This document shows positions 37,299 through 47,340 of a DNA stretch of 64,000 bases, in pieces (the first letter of the stretch is position 1; the number at the start of each line of letters is the position of its first letter). The stretch is from JAMZMI01 sp964353015 (lineage in GTDB: Bacteria; Bacteroidota; Bacteroidia; Cytophagales; Cyclobacteriaceae). The stretch lies in the NCBI GenBank assembly GCA_964353015.1, contig CAYGUA010000002.1, positions 124,001 to 188,000 on the forward strand. Reading direction: 5' to 3'. The translations under genes were made by a program, and so were the position numbers. The notes below the pieces were generated by a model, which saw nothing but the letters and a program-made list of their open reading frames with translations, was not told the origin of the DNA and made no database searches.

Positions 37299-37327
37299 TG
37301 AATACTCAAAATGCTCTATTCAACCAA

Positions 37328-39889
37328 ATGACGTATTCTACCTTCATTAAATATACTCTGTTAATCATAGTAATCTCTTCTTGTGGTAAGTATGAATCAG
37401 GTCAAGTAAAAGTCACGGGGCTTGAGGACTTAGATTTTATCCGAAAGGAAGTTTTACTCACTCCCACTGATCAAACCAACGCCAGAAGCAGAAAAGCAGC
37501 ACTTTATCGCTTTTATCGTTTACTATGGAGGCAAGGCATCCAAATGGAATCGTTTGATTCAATAGCCAACATCTTGGTGGATACTCCTATTCAAATGCCC
37601 ACAACTCACAATACTATTGATAATGGCTATAGAATTCTCAATGAAATTTTATCCAATACTAAATACATAACTGAAATTAACGGAGATCCATCTCAACCAG
37701 CTGCTTCCCAAACTAATTGGGCCGTATATCACGGGGTAGATGGCTCGCAATCTGGTTATTCTCCAGATGCCGGGCCATCCATGGGAAGCGTAGCTTGGAG
37801 ATTTCCCAAAAGCAACGGATGGGCAATACAGCCAATGGTCGTGGGAAACGAAGTGTTCCTCTCAGGAGCAGGAGCTGACGTCATTGGCTATAAGCTCAAC
37901 GCCAAAACAGGTGAAGTCAAATGGAAGGCGCGGTATATGTCCCCTAGTTATTACAATACACCTGGCAGCCGATACGAGCCAGTCGTTTTGGAAAATCAGA
38001 TAGCATTCCAGATAGGTGCTAAATATCATGCGTTCGATCGAAATTCCGGGGCTTATACCTCAATTACTTCCGATGAAGCAGTATCAATCATGAGCTGGTC
38101 GAAAAACGTCTCACTAATACAACTATCTGAAAACAAGCCACTTTGGTATTTTCCAGTTGATGACGAGTATCTAACCGAAAAACCCTCCTTGGCAAGTGAA
38201 AGTGTTTTCATTTCCACTACAGAAGGTCGCGTGATATGTCTCGATAAGGAAGACGGTTCATCCAAATGGCAAATAAAACTCCCAGAAGAACTCAGAGGAG
38301 CGATCTCAGTATCAGAAAAATTGCTCTTTGTTACTTCAATTGACCGCACCATTTTTGCCTTAAATCAGTCTGACGGTAGCATAATTTGGTCGAAACAGAT
38401 TGAGCCTTCTGAAAATCGGGCATATGAATATTTCTCTGATTTTGAAATCATTTCGAATCGAATCTATTTTGGTACAGCTGCTGGCTTTCTTTACTGCCTT
38501 GATGAAACCACCGGGGAAATAATATGGAACCTTGAAGTAGGCGAATGGGTTCGTTCCAAGCCTCTCAAAAAACAAAACCATATTTATCTGGGCACTTTGG
38601 AAGGTAGGCTTCTATCTATCAGAGAGAATAACAACCAGCCAGAAGTCGTTTGGAATCAACAAGTTGGCGACCATGGATTTAACGCTAATTTAGCCGCTTC
38701 AGAGTTTGGTTTGCTTGCCACTAATGAGAACATGTTGCTCTACAATATCAACTTCAGCACAGGTAAAATCTACTGGAAACATAGTTTATTGGATGGTATT
38801 TGGAAAGATGATCAGTTTATTGCAGCAGAGGAGCAGTCTGGACAACAAAGTTCTCCTACCATCGCGGACGGTATCCTATATATCGCTGGCCCTGATGGTT
38901 TTTTAAATGCGGTAAATGTCGAAACTGGTAAGGAACTGTGGAAATTTGAAGCCAAGAGTAGTATCTCTCCGTCCCCCACTGTAGCTGAAGGCAAAGTATT
39001 TATAGGCCAGACATACCGAAGTTTTGGAAAGTACTTCGCTCTAGATGCCCTGACCGGGGAACCCGTATGGACTACTGACGACTTAGGTTCAGTATGGATC
39101 AATGCGGCCTACGATAATGGTCGGCTTTTTCTCGGAAACATGGATGGTTACTTTTTCGCAATTGATCCTTCGACAGGTGATAAATTATGGGAATACAATA
39201 CCATAGCCAACACTGCCCATGCAAACAAACCCTTAGACGAAAAAGGTGGAGCACATGGATGGCCTCCTGGTGTTTATTGTAACCCCATAACTGAAGATGG
39301 TGTGGTCTACACTGGCTCTTGGTCCGGCTATTACTTCGCTTTTGATCAGGCTAGCGGAGAACTTCTTTGGAGAACTAAAACTCAACCAGAAGGATCGGAA
39401 GGTGGCCTTCCTGATTCTGCAGCTCCCGTTCTTTACAAGAATCATATTTATGTTCAGAAAGCAGGATTTTTTATAGCCGCCATCAATAAATATACCGGTA
39501 TCATTGACTGGGAATGGGCGGCACCAAGAGGATTCCTACAAAATGGTACGGTGGCCGCAAATGGAAATAGAGTATTCGGTTCAGTTGTTCGAAAGGTCAC
39601 CGATTTGGGATACCACGCTGAAATCATCGCATTCAATGACGTTCCAAATGGCGGAGAAAAACTCTGGAGCTATCGTGGAGGTGGAGGCCTTACCGCACCT
39701 GTGCTCACTAAGGACAAACTGATTTTCGGATCTTCCGCTGATCCATTCTTAACCTGTTTAAGCCCGGAAACCGGCGAAATTATTTGGAGATTAAATGTCG
39801 GTGGAATAATGCTGGAAAGTGTTCCTTCAATTTACGGAAACAAAGTTTTTGCCCTCATTAAGAATGGCTATTTATATGCAGTTGAATAA
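37328..39889 (+). CDS. PQQ-like beta-propeller lipoprotein, paralogue 2 of 3
   Basis: The start is set at 37328 because MTYSTFIKYTLLIIVISSC gives a clean lipoprotein signal and a promoter-operator lies just upstream; an in-frame ATG at 37157 would add 57 residues. The 853-residue product has the same helical cap (GLEDLDFIRKEVLLTPTDQT) and propeller as the gene at 34524, with nearly identical stretches such as SGQQSSPTIADGILYIAGPD and FGKYFALDALTGEPVW. The high similarity points to a tandem duplication. No vicinal Cys pair is visible, so it is not a standard quinoprotein dehydrogenase. Its function is unknown. Confidence 0.87.
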   Translation: MTYSTFIKYTLLIIVISSCGKYESGQVKVTGLEDLDFIRKEVLLTPTDQTNARSRKAALYRFYRLLWRQGIQMESFDSIANILVDTPIQMPTTHNTIDNGYRILNEILSNTKYITEINGDPSQPAASQTNWAVYHGVDGSQSGYSPDAGPSMGSVAWRFPKSNGWAIQPMVVGNEVFLSGAGADVIGYKLNAKTGEVKWKARYMSPSYYNTPGSRYEPVVLENQIAFQIGAKYHAFDRNSGAYTSITSDEAVSIMSWSKNVSLIQLSENKPLWYFPVDDEYLTEKPSLASESVFISTTEGRVICLDKEDGSSKWQIKLPEELRGAISVSEKLLFVTSIDRTIFALNQSDGSIIWSKQIEPSENRAYEYFSDFEIISNRIYFGTAAGFLYCLDETTGEIIWNLEVGEWVRSKPLKKQNHIYLGTLEGRLLSIRENNNQPEVVWNQQVGDHGFNANLAASEFGLLATNENMLLYNINFSTGKIYWKHSLLDGIWKDDQFIAAEEQSGQQSSPTIADGILYIAGPDGFLNAVNVETGKELWKFEAKSSISPSPTVAEGKVFIGQTYRSFGKYFALDALTGEPVWTTDDLGSVWINAAYDNGRLFLGNMDGYFFAIDPSTGDKLWEYNTIANTAHANKPLDEKGGAHGWPPGVYCNPITEDGVVYTGSWSGYYFAFDQASGELLWRTKTQPEGSEGGLPDSAAPVLYKNHIYVQKAGFFIAAINKYTGIIDWEWAAPRGFLQNGTVAANGNRVFGSVVRKVTDLGYHAEIIAFNDVPNGGEKLWSYRGGGGLTAPVLTKDKLIFGSSADPFLTCLSPETGEIIWRLNVGGIMLESVPSIYGNKVFALIKNGYLYAVE

Positions 39890-39900
39890 ACCCCAACAAA

Positions 39901-42624
39901 ATGAATACTAGAATTTCTTTAATCACATCCCTGTTGCTCTTAGTGGTCTCAGCACAGATTGTCACAGCACAAACATTTGTCCCTTCTGGTAGCGAAGACA
40001 TTGATGAAGTGAGAAAAACCTTGGCCTCACGCCCTACTGATAAATCTAATTACAAAGACAGAACGACCCTTCTCTTCCTATGGATGAGCGTTCTTCAACA
40101 GCAAGCCGCAGATTTGAGACAATTTTATGATGTGGATGTAGCGTATTATGCTCTGGAAGGTGCAACCATCAATACCAATGGAAAGTTACAAGAAGAGAAA
40201 ATCGAGGAGCTATCAGCAGTAATTGATCAGGGTTTTGCCACGCTAGAAGATGTATTTGCAGATTTACTGGCCAACGGACCAATGTTTGAAGCCAAAATGG
40301 GAGATCCAAATGGTTTTCCCGAAGGTGGCGACATGAATCAGAACTGGACCATGTTTCAGGGAAACAAGCACAATACGGGTCATACTACAGCTCCTGGACC
40401 AAAATTGGGTAAAAATCAGTGGAAATTCCCTATAGGGCTTGGCTGGTATTCAAGACCTGTGGTGGAAGATGACAAAGTGTACATTTCGTCTCCAGGGCTT
40501 TATGCCACAAGCTTTTGCGTGGATTTGAATACGGGTGAAGAAATTTGGAAATCCACCCAATCACATCTCTTATTCGGAATTTACAAATTCCCAGCGATTG
40601 CATCTACACCTGTGATTCAAGGTGATCGAGTGCTGCTAAGAGAAGTGAACAGTCATGGCGGAAACAGAGGGCAAGCGAAGAACATCGTATTTGTAGATAA
40701 AAAAACTGGCGTGACACTTGATAGAAAATTTGCAGGACATGTTGATTACCGTACTCAAAATGCCCCAGTCGCAGCTAACAATAAATTTGTGGTTTATCCA
40801 TATGGTGCGGCTGATATCTATGGTGGCCCAGCCATTTGTCAGAATTACACCAATCTCGTATGCGCCGACAAAGACAACAATAGAAAGCTGTGGGAATTTA
40901 ATGTTGGAGATATTGATGCTTTGGCTGAGCCAGTTATCTCAGGGAATAGGGTCTTTCAGGGCACAATGGAAGGCTATCTTTATGCCCTCAATTTGGATAT
41001 GGACTATCAATCAAGTGCAACAGAAGTAGATCTTTCGGATGCTGCTGACAAGCGAAGAATCGAATGGAATTTTCAAGCCGGCGGAGGGATTAACACTCAG
41101 GTATCAATTAAAAATGGTAGAATCTATTTTGGTGCCAACGACGGTCACCTGTATTGTCTGGATGAAAAGTCAGGAAAGTTGAATTGGAAAAAGCGGTTGG
41201 AAGAAACCTCCGAAACCACAAGAAAGCAGTTTAGCACAGTTTCAATTGATGGTAATGACCTGTACATAGGGAGCACAAACAAAACGCTCTATGTGATAGA
41301 TGCATCCAATGGCGCCATCAAGTGGACTGCCAAAACGATGGATTGGATTAGAGCAAGGCCGGTTTTCGATGAAAAACAGATCTACGTCGCAGATATATCA
41401 GGATACACGTATGCTTTCAACAAAAAGAAAAAGAATCAACAGTGGAAAAAGCAAAGCAGCTCTCATCCCATCTATGCAGATCTCACCTATGCTTCAGGTA
41501 AAATATTACTTAATGATAGTGATTTGCATACCTACTGCCTGGATACCAAGGGTGATCTGATTTGGAGAAAAAGCATTATCAGTGCCCAATACACTGCAGA
41601 AGGTAAGCGGATTTTTAACGATCAACTCTCCGGAGGTACCTACTATCAGTCCAAACCAACAGCAGCGGATGGATCCGTCTACTTTGGAACACCTTCCGGA
41701 TTTCTATACTCAGTAGATGCCGAATCAGGAGCAGAGAACTGGAAATTTGAAATGGGGGCTGCAATATCCGTTGGACCTGCAATTGCCGATGGCAAGATCT
41801 ATGTCGGGCAACAAGGTGGAGAGCGTTTCTTTTATTGTGTAGACGCAAAAGATGGATCCCTGATTTGGAAAAAAACCATTCCGGGAGGATGGGTTTGGGG
41901 TTCTGCCGCAGTGGACGATGGTTTGGTATATATCCCTACGGTCAATGGATATGCTGTTTGTATGGATGGTGAAACCGGGAACATCATTTGGATGTACCCA
42001 ACGAATAAATCGATTCCTGCCGAACCGGCTATTGATGGAGACATAGTTTACTTCGGGTCATGGAGCCGCTCGCTATATGCATTCGACAAAAAGACAGGCA
42101 AAATTCTCTGGAAAGCAAATGGAATAGGACTGGATTCCGGCACTTTGATTGCGCAAGATGGAAAAATATATCTCCCTCATCATGATAATATTTTCATGTC
42201 CTTCGATTCAAAAACAGGAGAAGTATTAAACGGTGGTAATACCAATAAAGAGGATAAAGGACAATACTCTAATTACAACGCAAGCCCGGCTTTTCACAAT
42301 GGAAGGGGCTTTTTTACTGCAAGGGTCGGTGTAGGACTCAGAGGTGTTCCGATGGCATCAAAGGTCTATTGCGTAGATGCTACCACGGCCAAAGTCAACT
42401 GGACCTTCCCAGATGGCGGAGGCTTATCTGCTCCTGCCTTGGCCAGTGGAAGACTGTATATTGGGTCTGGAAATCTTCCATTCTTATATTGTCTGGATCA
42501 AAAGACTGGAGAGCATCTCTGGACTTATGAAATGGGCAATCGGGTTGAAGAAGCCACTCTATGCATTTACCGCGACATGTTGTATGTTCTTGCCGCTGAT
42601 GGGTACATTCACGCAGTGAAATAA
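39901..42624 (+). CDS. PQQ-like beta-propeller protein, paralogue 3 of 3
   Basis: A 907-residue protein with a cleavable signal peptide (LLLLVVSAQIVTAQ) in place of the lipoprotein signals of its two neighbours. It keeps the helical cap (SEDIDEVRKTLASRPTDKSN, then DRTTLLFLWMSVLQQQ) and PQQ-like blades (DLNTGEEIWKSTQ, DEKSGKLNWKKRLEE, DAKDGSLIWKKTIPG), but is clearly more diverged. The loss of the lipid anchor suggests a soluble periplasmic or surface-associated partner of the lipoprotein propellers. It starts 11 bp after the second copy and is followed after 7 bp by a small secreted protein. Confidence 0.86.
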   Translation: MNTRISLITSLLLLVVSAQIVTAQTFVPSGSEDIDEVRKTLASRPTDKSNYKDRTTLLFLWMSVLQQQAADLRQFYDVDVAYYALEGATINTNGKLQEEKIEELSAVIDQGFATLEDVFADLLANGPMFEAKMGDPNGFPEGGDMNQNWTMFQGNKHNTGHTTAPGPKLGKNQWKFPIGLGWYSRPVVEDDKVYISSPGLYATSFCVDLNTGEEIWKSTQSHLLFGIYKFPAIASTPVIQGDRVLLREVNSHGGNRGQAKNIVFVDKKTGVTLDRKFAGHVDYRTQNAPVAANNKFVVYPYGAADIYGGPAICQNYTNLVCADKDNNRKLWEFNVGDIDALAEPVISGNRVFQGTMEGYLYALNLDMDYQSSATEVDLSDAADKRRIEWNFQAGGGINTQVSIKNGRIYFGANDGHLYCLDEKSGKLNWKKRLEETSETTRKQFSTVSIDGNDLYIGSTNKTLYVIDASNGAIKWTAKTMDWIRARPVFDEKQIYVADISGYTYAFNKKKKNQQWKKQSSSHPIYADLTYASGKILLNDSDLHTYCLDTKGDLIWRKSIISAQYTAEGKRIFNDQLSGGTYYQSKPTAADGSVYFGTPSGFLYSVDAESGAENWKFEMGAAISVGPAIADGKIYVGQQGGERFFYCVDAKDGSLIWKKTIPGGWVWGSAAVDDGLVYIPTVNGYAVCMDGETGNIIWMYPTNKSIPAEPAIDGDIVYFGSWSRSLYAFDKKTGKILWKANGIGLDSGTLIAQDGKIYLPHHDNIFMSFDSKTGEVLNGGNTNKEDKGQYSNYNASPAFHNGRGFFTARVGVGLRGVPMASKVYCVDATTAKVNWTFPDGGGLSAPALASGRLYIGSGNLPFLYCLDQKTGEHLWTYEMGNRVEEATLCIYRDMLYVLAADGYIHAVK

Positions 42625-42631
42625 GCTCTGG

Positions 42632-43405
42632 ATGAAAATGAAGCAAGCTATCCTTTTAATTATTTTCTTGATGTGTGCTAGAGTTTATTGTCAGGTTCAA
42701 GTCATAGATGCCCAATCAGAACCTGCCAAGCAGCGGCCAACTTATTCATTGCCTAAATCCGAAGCAGATTTAGATCAATGGTACGATAGCCTCACCGGCC
42801 TACTAAACTACAGCGTTTTTAACGGAATAGATTACGTATACCCTCCTAATTTGCGGGAAGGGCATCCTTTCTTCGGTTTAGAAGATTGGCAAAATGGCAA
42901 GGTTGTTATAGATAATAATCTATATAGTAACGTGCTAATCAGGTATGATATAACAATGGATGCAATAATCATCTATGATGAATCAACAGGTAGATCTATT
43001 CGCCTTCACTCTGTTGAGGGCTTCATGATTTATCAAAGTGAGTTTAAATTTTTAAATACAATCACCCACTTATCTCCTGGGTATTATCAGGTATTAGTAG
43101 ATGGGGAGCTCAGTTTGCTCTCACGAAGGGAGAAGGAACCTTACAAGTCTTATTATGACACCAAAGTAGTAACAGTATATGAGCCAAGTGTCAAATATTA
43201 TCTACAGTTTGATGGTGAAGGATATGCATTCAATGGTAAATCCTCAATTTCAAAATTGTTTCCTCAGATGAAAAAAAACATTGAAGCTTACATAAAAGCA
43301 TCAAAACTCCAAATTAGAGCCTCGCGTCCAGAAGACTTGATCAGTATCGTGAAGTACACCAACCAGTTGATTCAAAGGTCCACTTATAAGGCATTTAATG
43401 AATAA
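42632..43405 (+). CDS. Secreted protein of unknown function upstream of TonB receptor
   Basis: A 257-residue protein with a signal peptide (MKMKQAILLIIFLMCARVYC). The body is a mainly beta protein with an NLREGHPFFGLEDWQNGKVV segment followed by paired strands (VLIRYDITMDAIIIYDE) and a basic C-terminus. I do not recognise the family. Proteins of this kind often precede STN-type TonB receptors in Cytophagales. It is 7 bp after the third propeller and its stop overlaps the receptor start by 8 bp, implying coupled expression. It might be an accessory to the receptor. Confidence 0.7.
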   Translation: MKMKQAILLIIFLMCARVYCQVQVIDAQSEPAKQRPTYSLPKSEADLDQWYDSLTGLLNYSVFNGIDYVYPPNLREGHPFFGLEDWQNGKVVIDNNLYSNVLIRYDITMDAIIIYDESTGRSIRLHSVEGFMIYQSEFKFLNTITHLSPGYYQVLVDGELSLLSRREKEPYKSYYDTKVVTVYEPSVKYYLQFDGEGYAFNGKSSISKLFPQMKKNIEAYIKASKLQIRASRPEDLISIVKYTNQLIQRSTYKAFNE

Positions 43406-46175
43406 GTTCTTCCTTGTACTCCTACTGAGTTTACAAATTCAGGTTCTAATTGGTCAGAATAAATCTAAAACGGGTTTTCATTTTTCAAATGATACTACAA
43501 ATCTGGTTTCGGCAATTGAATTAATTGAAAGACAAAGCAACTTCCAGTTTATGTACATTTCCTCTTGGTTAACTGATGATACATTCCTGATCAAGAATGA
43601 TTACGATTCCATTCAGCCCCTCCTGGAAGATTTGGTATACAACACGTCACTCAACTACTTTATTCAGGAAGAGCAGATTTACTTGATCAAAAATTTCAAT
43701 ATCCAAGAGAAACTTGATCCTAGCTTATTTGGTTCAGCACCCCGTGTTTTACAAAATTCATCTAATACCAATGAGGTCGCTTATGTATTTGCAAGAGATA
43801 TCACAGTACAAAATAGCAGTGACCTTGAAGGCACGACAGAAATACAAATCATTGGAAACCGAAAAGACGCAAATTGGAATGAAATGAGTTATTTGACCGG
43901 ACAGGTAAAAGATGCCAAGAATGGAGAAGCATTGCCGGGTGTGACGGTGCATATCAAAAATCCGTTCATAGGTTCAACCACAGATGCAAATGGATATTAT
44001 GAAATTGCTATCCCTACCGGTCAGAACCGGCTTTTTTTTAATTTTATTGGAATGGTACCCTTAGAACTAGAAGTGATGATCTATTCGAATGGAAAGCTCA
44101 ATATTGAATTAAGCGAAGAGGCATTTGAATTGGAGGAGATAGTTATTGAATCTAATAAACATAGAAATATTGAATCTGCACAGACAGGTATGATAAGTCT
44201 TCAATCGAAGACGATTGAATATTTGCCTATGGCTATGGGTGAACCAGATCTTATCAAAGTGGCTCTTACACTACCCGGAGTTCAAACTGTTGGAGAAGGT
44301 TCTGGGGGATTCAACGTTCGGGGAGGAAAAGCCGATCAAAACCTGGTGCTTATTGAAGGTGCCCCAATCTACAACACTTCTCATTTCTTCGGTTTCTTCT
44401 CCGTTATAAATCCAGCGAGCACTAATGGAATGGATTTGTATAAATCTGGTATTCCAGCTCAGTATGGAGGTCGGCTGGCTTCTGTTATGGATATAAAAAT
44501 TAAAGACGCCAGTATGGAAAAATTCAGCATTGATGGAGGCATTAGTCCGGTCACAGGGAAACTCAACATGGAAATCCCATTGATCAAAAATAAAATGTCT
44601 GCCCTGGTTTCTGGCAGATCAACCTATTCCAATTGGGTCCTCAGCCAAGTTGATGATAAAACTTTTAGAAATAGTGCTGCTTCATTTAATGATTTAATGA
44701 CCAAAATAAGCTTTCAACTTAATGAAAGAAATACTTTCTCCGCTACCGGATATCATAGTCATGACGATTTTCAGCTTAGCTCTGACTCCCTTATTTCTAT
44801 GAATAACTTGGCTGGATCTTTAATTTGGAAAACCAATCTTAGTGATACGTGGGATGGCCGTATTCAAGGTTCGTTTAGCCAATATAGTTATGACATGAAA
44901 TATGACCGCATTCCAGAAGATGCATTCCTTTTCGCCTTTTCTGTTAAGGAAATTCAAGGTTCAGTAGCCTTAGGTTTTTTTCCCAATAAGTCACATACTT
45001 TTGATATGGGACTGGACATTAAGCGTTACGAACTTGATCCCGGGAAAATACAACCAAAAGGCATTGTTTCACTTCAGGAACTAATGGATGTTAATAATGA
45101 AAGAGGTGTTGAATCAGCTATCTACCTCTCAGATAGTTGGGAAATCACCGAAAAGATCAGCACCAACCTTGGCGTTCGTTATTCGGGATTTATGTCCATA
45201 GGACCTGGTGAGGTAAACCACTTTTCAGAAGGTATTCCTAAAAGTACCAACACAATTACCGATACGAATACTTATAGAACTGGAGAAAAAATAGCACAAT
45301 ATCACGGGCCAGAGTGGAGGCTTACTTTCAGATACGCTGTATCCAGGCAATCATCAGTTAAAGCATCTTATGATCGATCGCGTCAATACATCCATCAATT
45401 ATCGAATACTGCATCAGTTGCTCCAACTGATACCTGGAAGCTATCTGGTAAGCATGTGAAACCTCAGTTTGGTGATCAGTATGCTATAGGCTATTATCAC
45501 AATCTTCAAAATGGAAATATAGAACTCTCAGTTGAAGGCTTCTATAAGCGAATGAATAACGTGCTGGACTATAAAACGGGAGCCAGCCTATTGCTCAACG
45601 AAAATATAGAAACGAGTATCCTTCAAGGAAATGGCAAGTCCTATGGCCTGGAATTTTTCTTAAATAAGAAATCAGGAAAGCTTAATGGATGGGTGAGCTA
45701 CACATATTCCCGATCTCTGCTTCAGTACAACTCGGATTTTGACATAGAGCGAGTAAATGATGGTAGATGGTTCCCAACAAATTTCGATAAGCCGCACAAT
45801 TTGAACATAAGTGCTTATTACAAACTCAGTAGACGAATTAGCTTATCTACAAATATTGTCTATAATACTGGGCGTCCAGTTACTTATCCACTTGCACAGT
45901 ACAATCTTGCAGGAAGTGAACGCATATATTATTCTAATAGAAACGAATTCCGTATTAGAGATTATTTCCGAACAGATTTGGGCTTGAAACTGGAAGGCAA
46001 TCACAAAATTCATAAACCCATACATAGTTCGCTAAGTTTTTCAGTTTACAATGTGCTTGCTCGAAACAACCCTTATTCAGTCTTTTTCACGACTGAAGGT
46101 GGCCAAATTAAAGGATACGAACTGGCAGTGTTTGCTAAGGCCATTCCTACTATCACCTATAATTTTGAATTCTAG
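43398..46175 (+). CDS. STN-type TonB-dependent outer-membrane receptor
   Basis: This 925-residue protein has a signal peptide (ending LIGQN) and an STN (secretin/TonB short N-terminal) domain at about 30-110 (AIELIERQSNFQFMYIS). A carboxypeptidase-regulatory-like domain follows at about 170-255 (LTGQVKDAKNGEALPGVTVH). The plug (about 270-380) shows GGFNVRGGKADQNLVLIEGA and YGGRLASVMDIKI. A beta-barrel of about 550 residues ends in aromatic Phe (TYNFEF). No SusD gene is adjacent. STN-containing receptors are often linked to a sigma/anti-sigma pair, but none is in the window. It is the only outer-membrane importer here, so it probably takes up the glycan fragments. Confidence 0.93.
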   Translation: MNKFFLVLLLSLQIQVLIGQNKSKTGFHFSNDTTNLVSAIELIERQSNFQFMYISSWLTDDTFLIKNDYDSIQPLLEDLVYNTSLNYFIQEEQIYLIKNFNIQEKLDPSLFGSAPRVLQNSSNTNEVAYVFARDITVQNSSDLEGTTEIQIIGNRKDANWNEMSYLTGQVKDAKNGEALPGVTVHIKNPFIGSTTDANGYYEIAIPTGQNRLFFNFIGMVPLELEVMIYSNGKLNIELSEEAFELEEIVIESNKHRNIESAQTGMISLQSKTIEYLPMAMGEPDLIKVALTLPGVQTVGEGSGGFNVRGGKADQNLVLIEGAPIYNTSHFFGFFSVINPASTNGMDLYKSGIPAQYGGRLASVMDIKIKDASMEKFSIDGGISPVTGKLNMEIPLIKNKMSALVSGRSTYSNWVLSQVDDKTFRNSAASFNDLMTKISFQLNERNTFSATGYHSHDDFQLSSDSLISMNNLAGSLIWKTNLSDTWDGRIQGSFSQYSYDMKYDRIPEDAFLFAFSVKEIQGSVALGFFPNKSHTFDMGLDIKRYELDPGKIQPKGIVSLQELMDVNNERGVESAIYLSDSWEITEKISTNLGVRYSGFMSIGPGEVNHFSEGIPKSTNTITDTNTYRTGEKIAQYHGPEWRLTFRYAVSRQSSVKASYDRSRQYIHQLSNTASVAPTDTWKLSGKHVKPQFGDQYAIGYYHNLQNGNIELSVEGFYKRMNNVLDYKTGASLLLNENIETSILQGNGKSYGLEFFLNKKSGKLNGWVSYTYSRSLLQYNSDFDIERVNDGRWFPTNFDKPHNLNISAYYKLSRRISLSTNIVYNTGRPVTYPLAQYNLAGSERIYYSNRNEFRIRDYFRTDLGLKLEGNHKIHKPIHSSLSFSVYNVLARNNPYSVFFTTEGGQIKGYELAVFAKAIPTITYNFEF

Positions 46176-46176
46176 C

Positions 46177-47340
46177 ATGACCAAATTCAAATTCAATCGA
46201 ATTTTTACCTGGTGTTCAGTTATTCTGATAGCCTGTAGAACCCCCATCGACGTGCAATCTTTAGGTTTTCAAGATCTTTTAGTTGTAGAATCATTCATAA
46301 GCGACCTGGAGGAAACCCGAACAGTAATCCTTTCCAGAACCGTACCACTTGGAGATGAAGCCAAGAGATATGAGAGAAATAGTAGAGTATGGATCGAAAA
46401 AGGTGATGGTACTCACTATGATTTTCCTATGGTTGGAGCTGGGGTTTATCAATCTGAAACACTGTTTGATATTACACCGAATGAGTCCTATAAACTCTTT
46501 ATACAGACAGCTGATGGGTTGAATTACGAATCGACTCCTGTCATTGTAAAGCATACCCCACCCATCGATAGCGTATTTGCATACTATAAGCTTTCTGATG
46601 GGTCAGCTCAGATTTCTATTGCCACTACTGATGAAACCGGAGGCTCAAAGTATTATCGATGGATTACAGAAGAAACCTATGAACTCACGACTCCATTCCC
46701 TGCCGAATGGAAGCTGGTTTCAGACACACTCGTTCGAAGAGTTGAAACGGCATTAAGATGTTTCAAAGATTATAAAACGACACAAATACTCATCGAAACT
46801 ACGGATGGCAAAATTGAGGACAGGATAGTTGATTTTCGTCTTAGTTCGTTTCATCCCGATGACCCCCAACTTAGGACCAAATACAGTATCCTTGTTAAGC
46901 AATATGCAATACCTGCGGAATCGTATCTGTATTGGTCGCAAATAAGGGACCAGAATGAGCGTCAGGGAGGTTTGTTCGATGTTCAACCTGGATCCATACA
47001 GGGTAACATAGTTTCGACAAGCAATCCGGATGAGAAGGTTTTGGGCTACTTCGATATTCTTACCGGTGAAGAAACACGATCCTTTTTTAGTCATTCAGAT
47101 ATTCAAGGGTATAATCAGCCACCTTATGAAGTTGAATGTGAATCCATCAGCTATATGGAATCAGAAGATGGAATTGAAATGTTCACACCATTAGAAGCTC
47201 TAAAGCTTTATACTCGTTCCAACCTCATTTTTCAGGCACTCGACGGTGAGATTAATTACGATATCGTTTATATCAACACGCCATGTGGAGACTGTAGTTC
47301 TATTGCCAGTACAACTAAACCTGATTTTTGGAATGATTAG
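46177..47340 (+). CDS. DUF4249 domain lipoprotein
   Basis: The ATG at 46177, 1 bp after the receptor stop, gives a lipoprotein signal (WCSVILIACRTP); an in-frame start at 46051 would lie within the receptor gene and is not supported. The 387-residue product has the DUF4249 layout: VVESFISDLEETRTVILSRT, then SRVWIEKGDGTHYDF, PNESYKLFIQTADGLNYES and a C-terminal CGDCSS pair of cysteines. DUF4249 proteins are encoded beside STN/carboxypeptidase-regulatory TonB receptors in Bacteroidota and probably act as surface partners, in effect a SusD substitute (inference). The end overlaps the next gene by 8 bp. Confidence 0.88.
   Translation: MTKFKFNRIFTWCSVILIACRTPIDVQSLGFQDLLVVESFISDLEETRTVILSRTVPLGDEAKRYERNSRVWIEKGDGTHYDFPMVGAGVYQSETLFDITPNESYKLFIQTADGLNYESTPVIVKHTPPIDSVFAYYKLSDGSAQISIATTDETGGSKYYRWITEETYELTTPFPAEWKLVSDTLVRRVETALRCFKDYKTTQILIETTDGKIEDRIVDFRLSSFHPDDPQLRTKYSILVKQYAIPAESYLYWSQIRDQNERQGGLFDVQPGSIQGNIVSTSNPDEKVLGYFDILTGEETRSFFSHSDIQGYNQPPYEVECESISYMESEDGIEMFTPLEALKLYTRSNLIFQALDGEINYDIVYINTPCGDCSSIASTTKPDFWND

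Larger units (their letters stand above)
37140..37327 (+). promoter_or_regulatory. Internal promoter region before the second propeller gene
   Basis: This 188-bp stretch has an open frame upstream of the next gene but no family signal. It contains the palindrome at 37281 followed directly by TATATTTG, so it is best read as a promoter region. Confidence 0.6.

Noticed and set aside
34524..42624. Calling the three propellers PQQ-dependent (quinoprotein) dehydrogenases
   Set aside because: The vicinal Cys pair and heme domain typical of quinoprotein dehydrogenases are not visible; only PQQ-like repeats are supported.
43398..46175. Calling the receptor SusC
   Set aside because: It has an STN domain and no adjacent SusD gene; the neighbour is a DUF4249 protein. 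A general TonB-dependent receptor call is safer.
46051..46176. Upstream in-frame start for the DUF4249 gene
   Set aside because: It would overlap 125 bp of the receptor gene; the ATG at 46177 gives a lipoprotein signal directly after the receptor stop.
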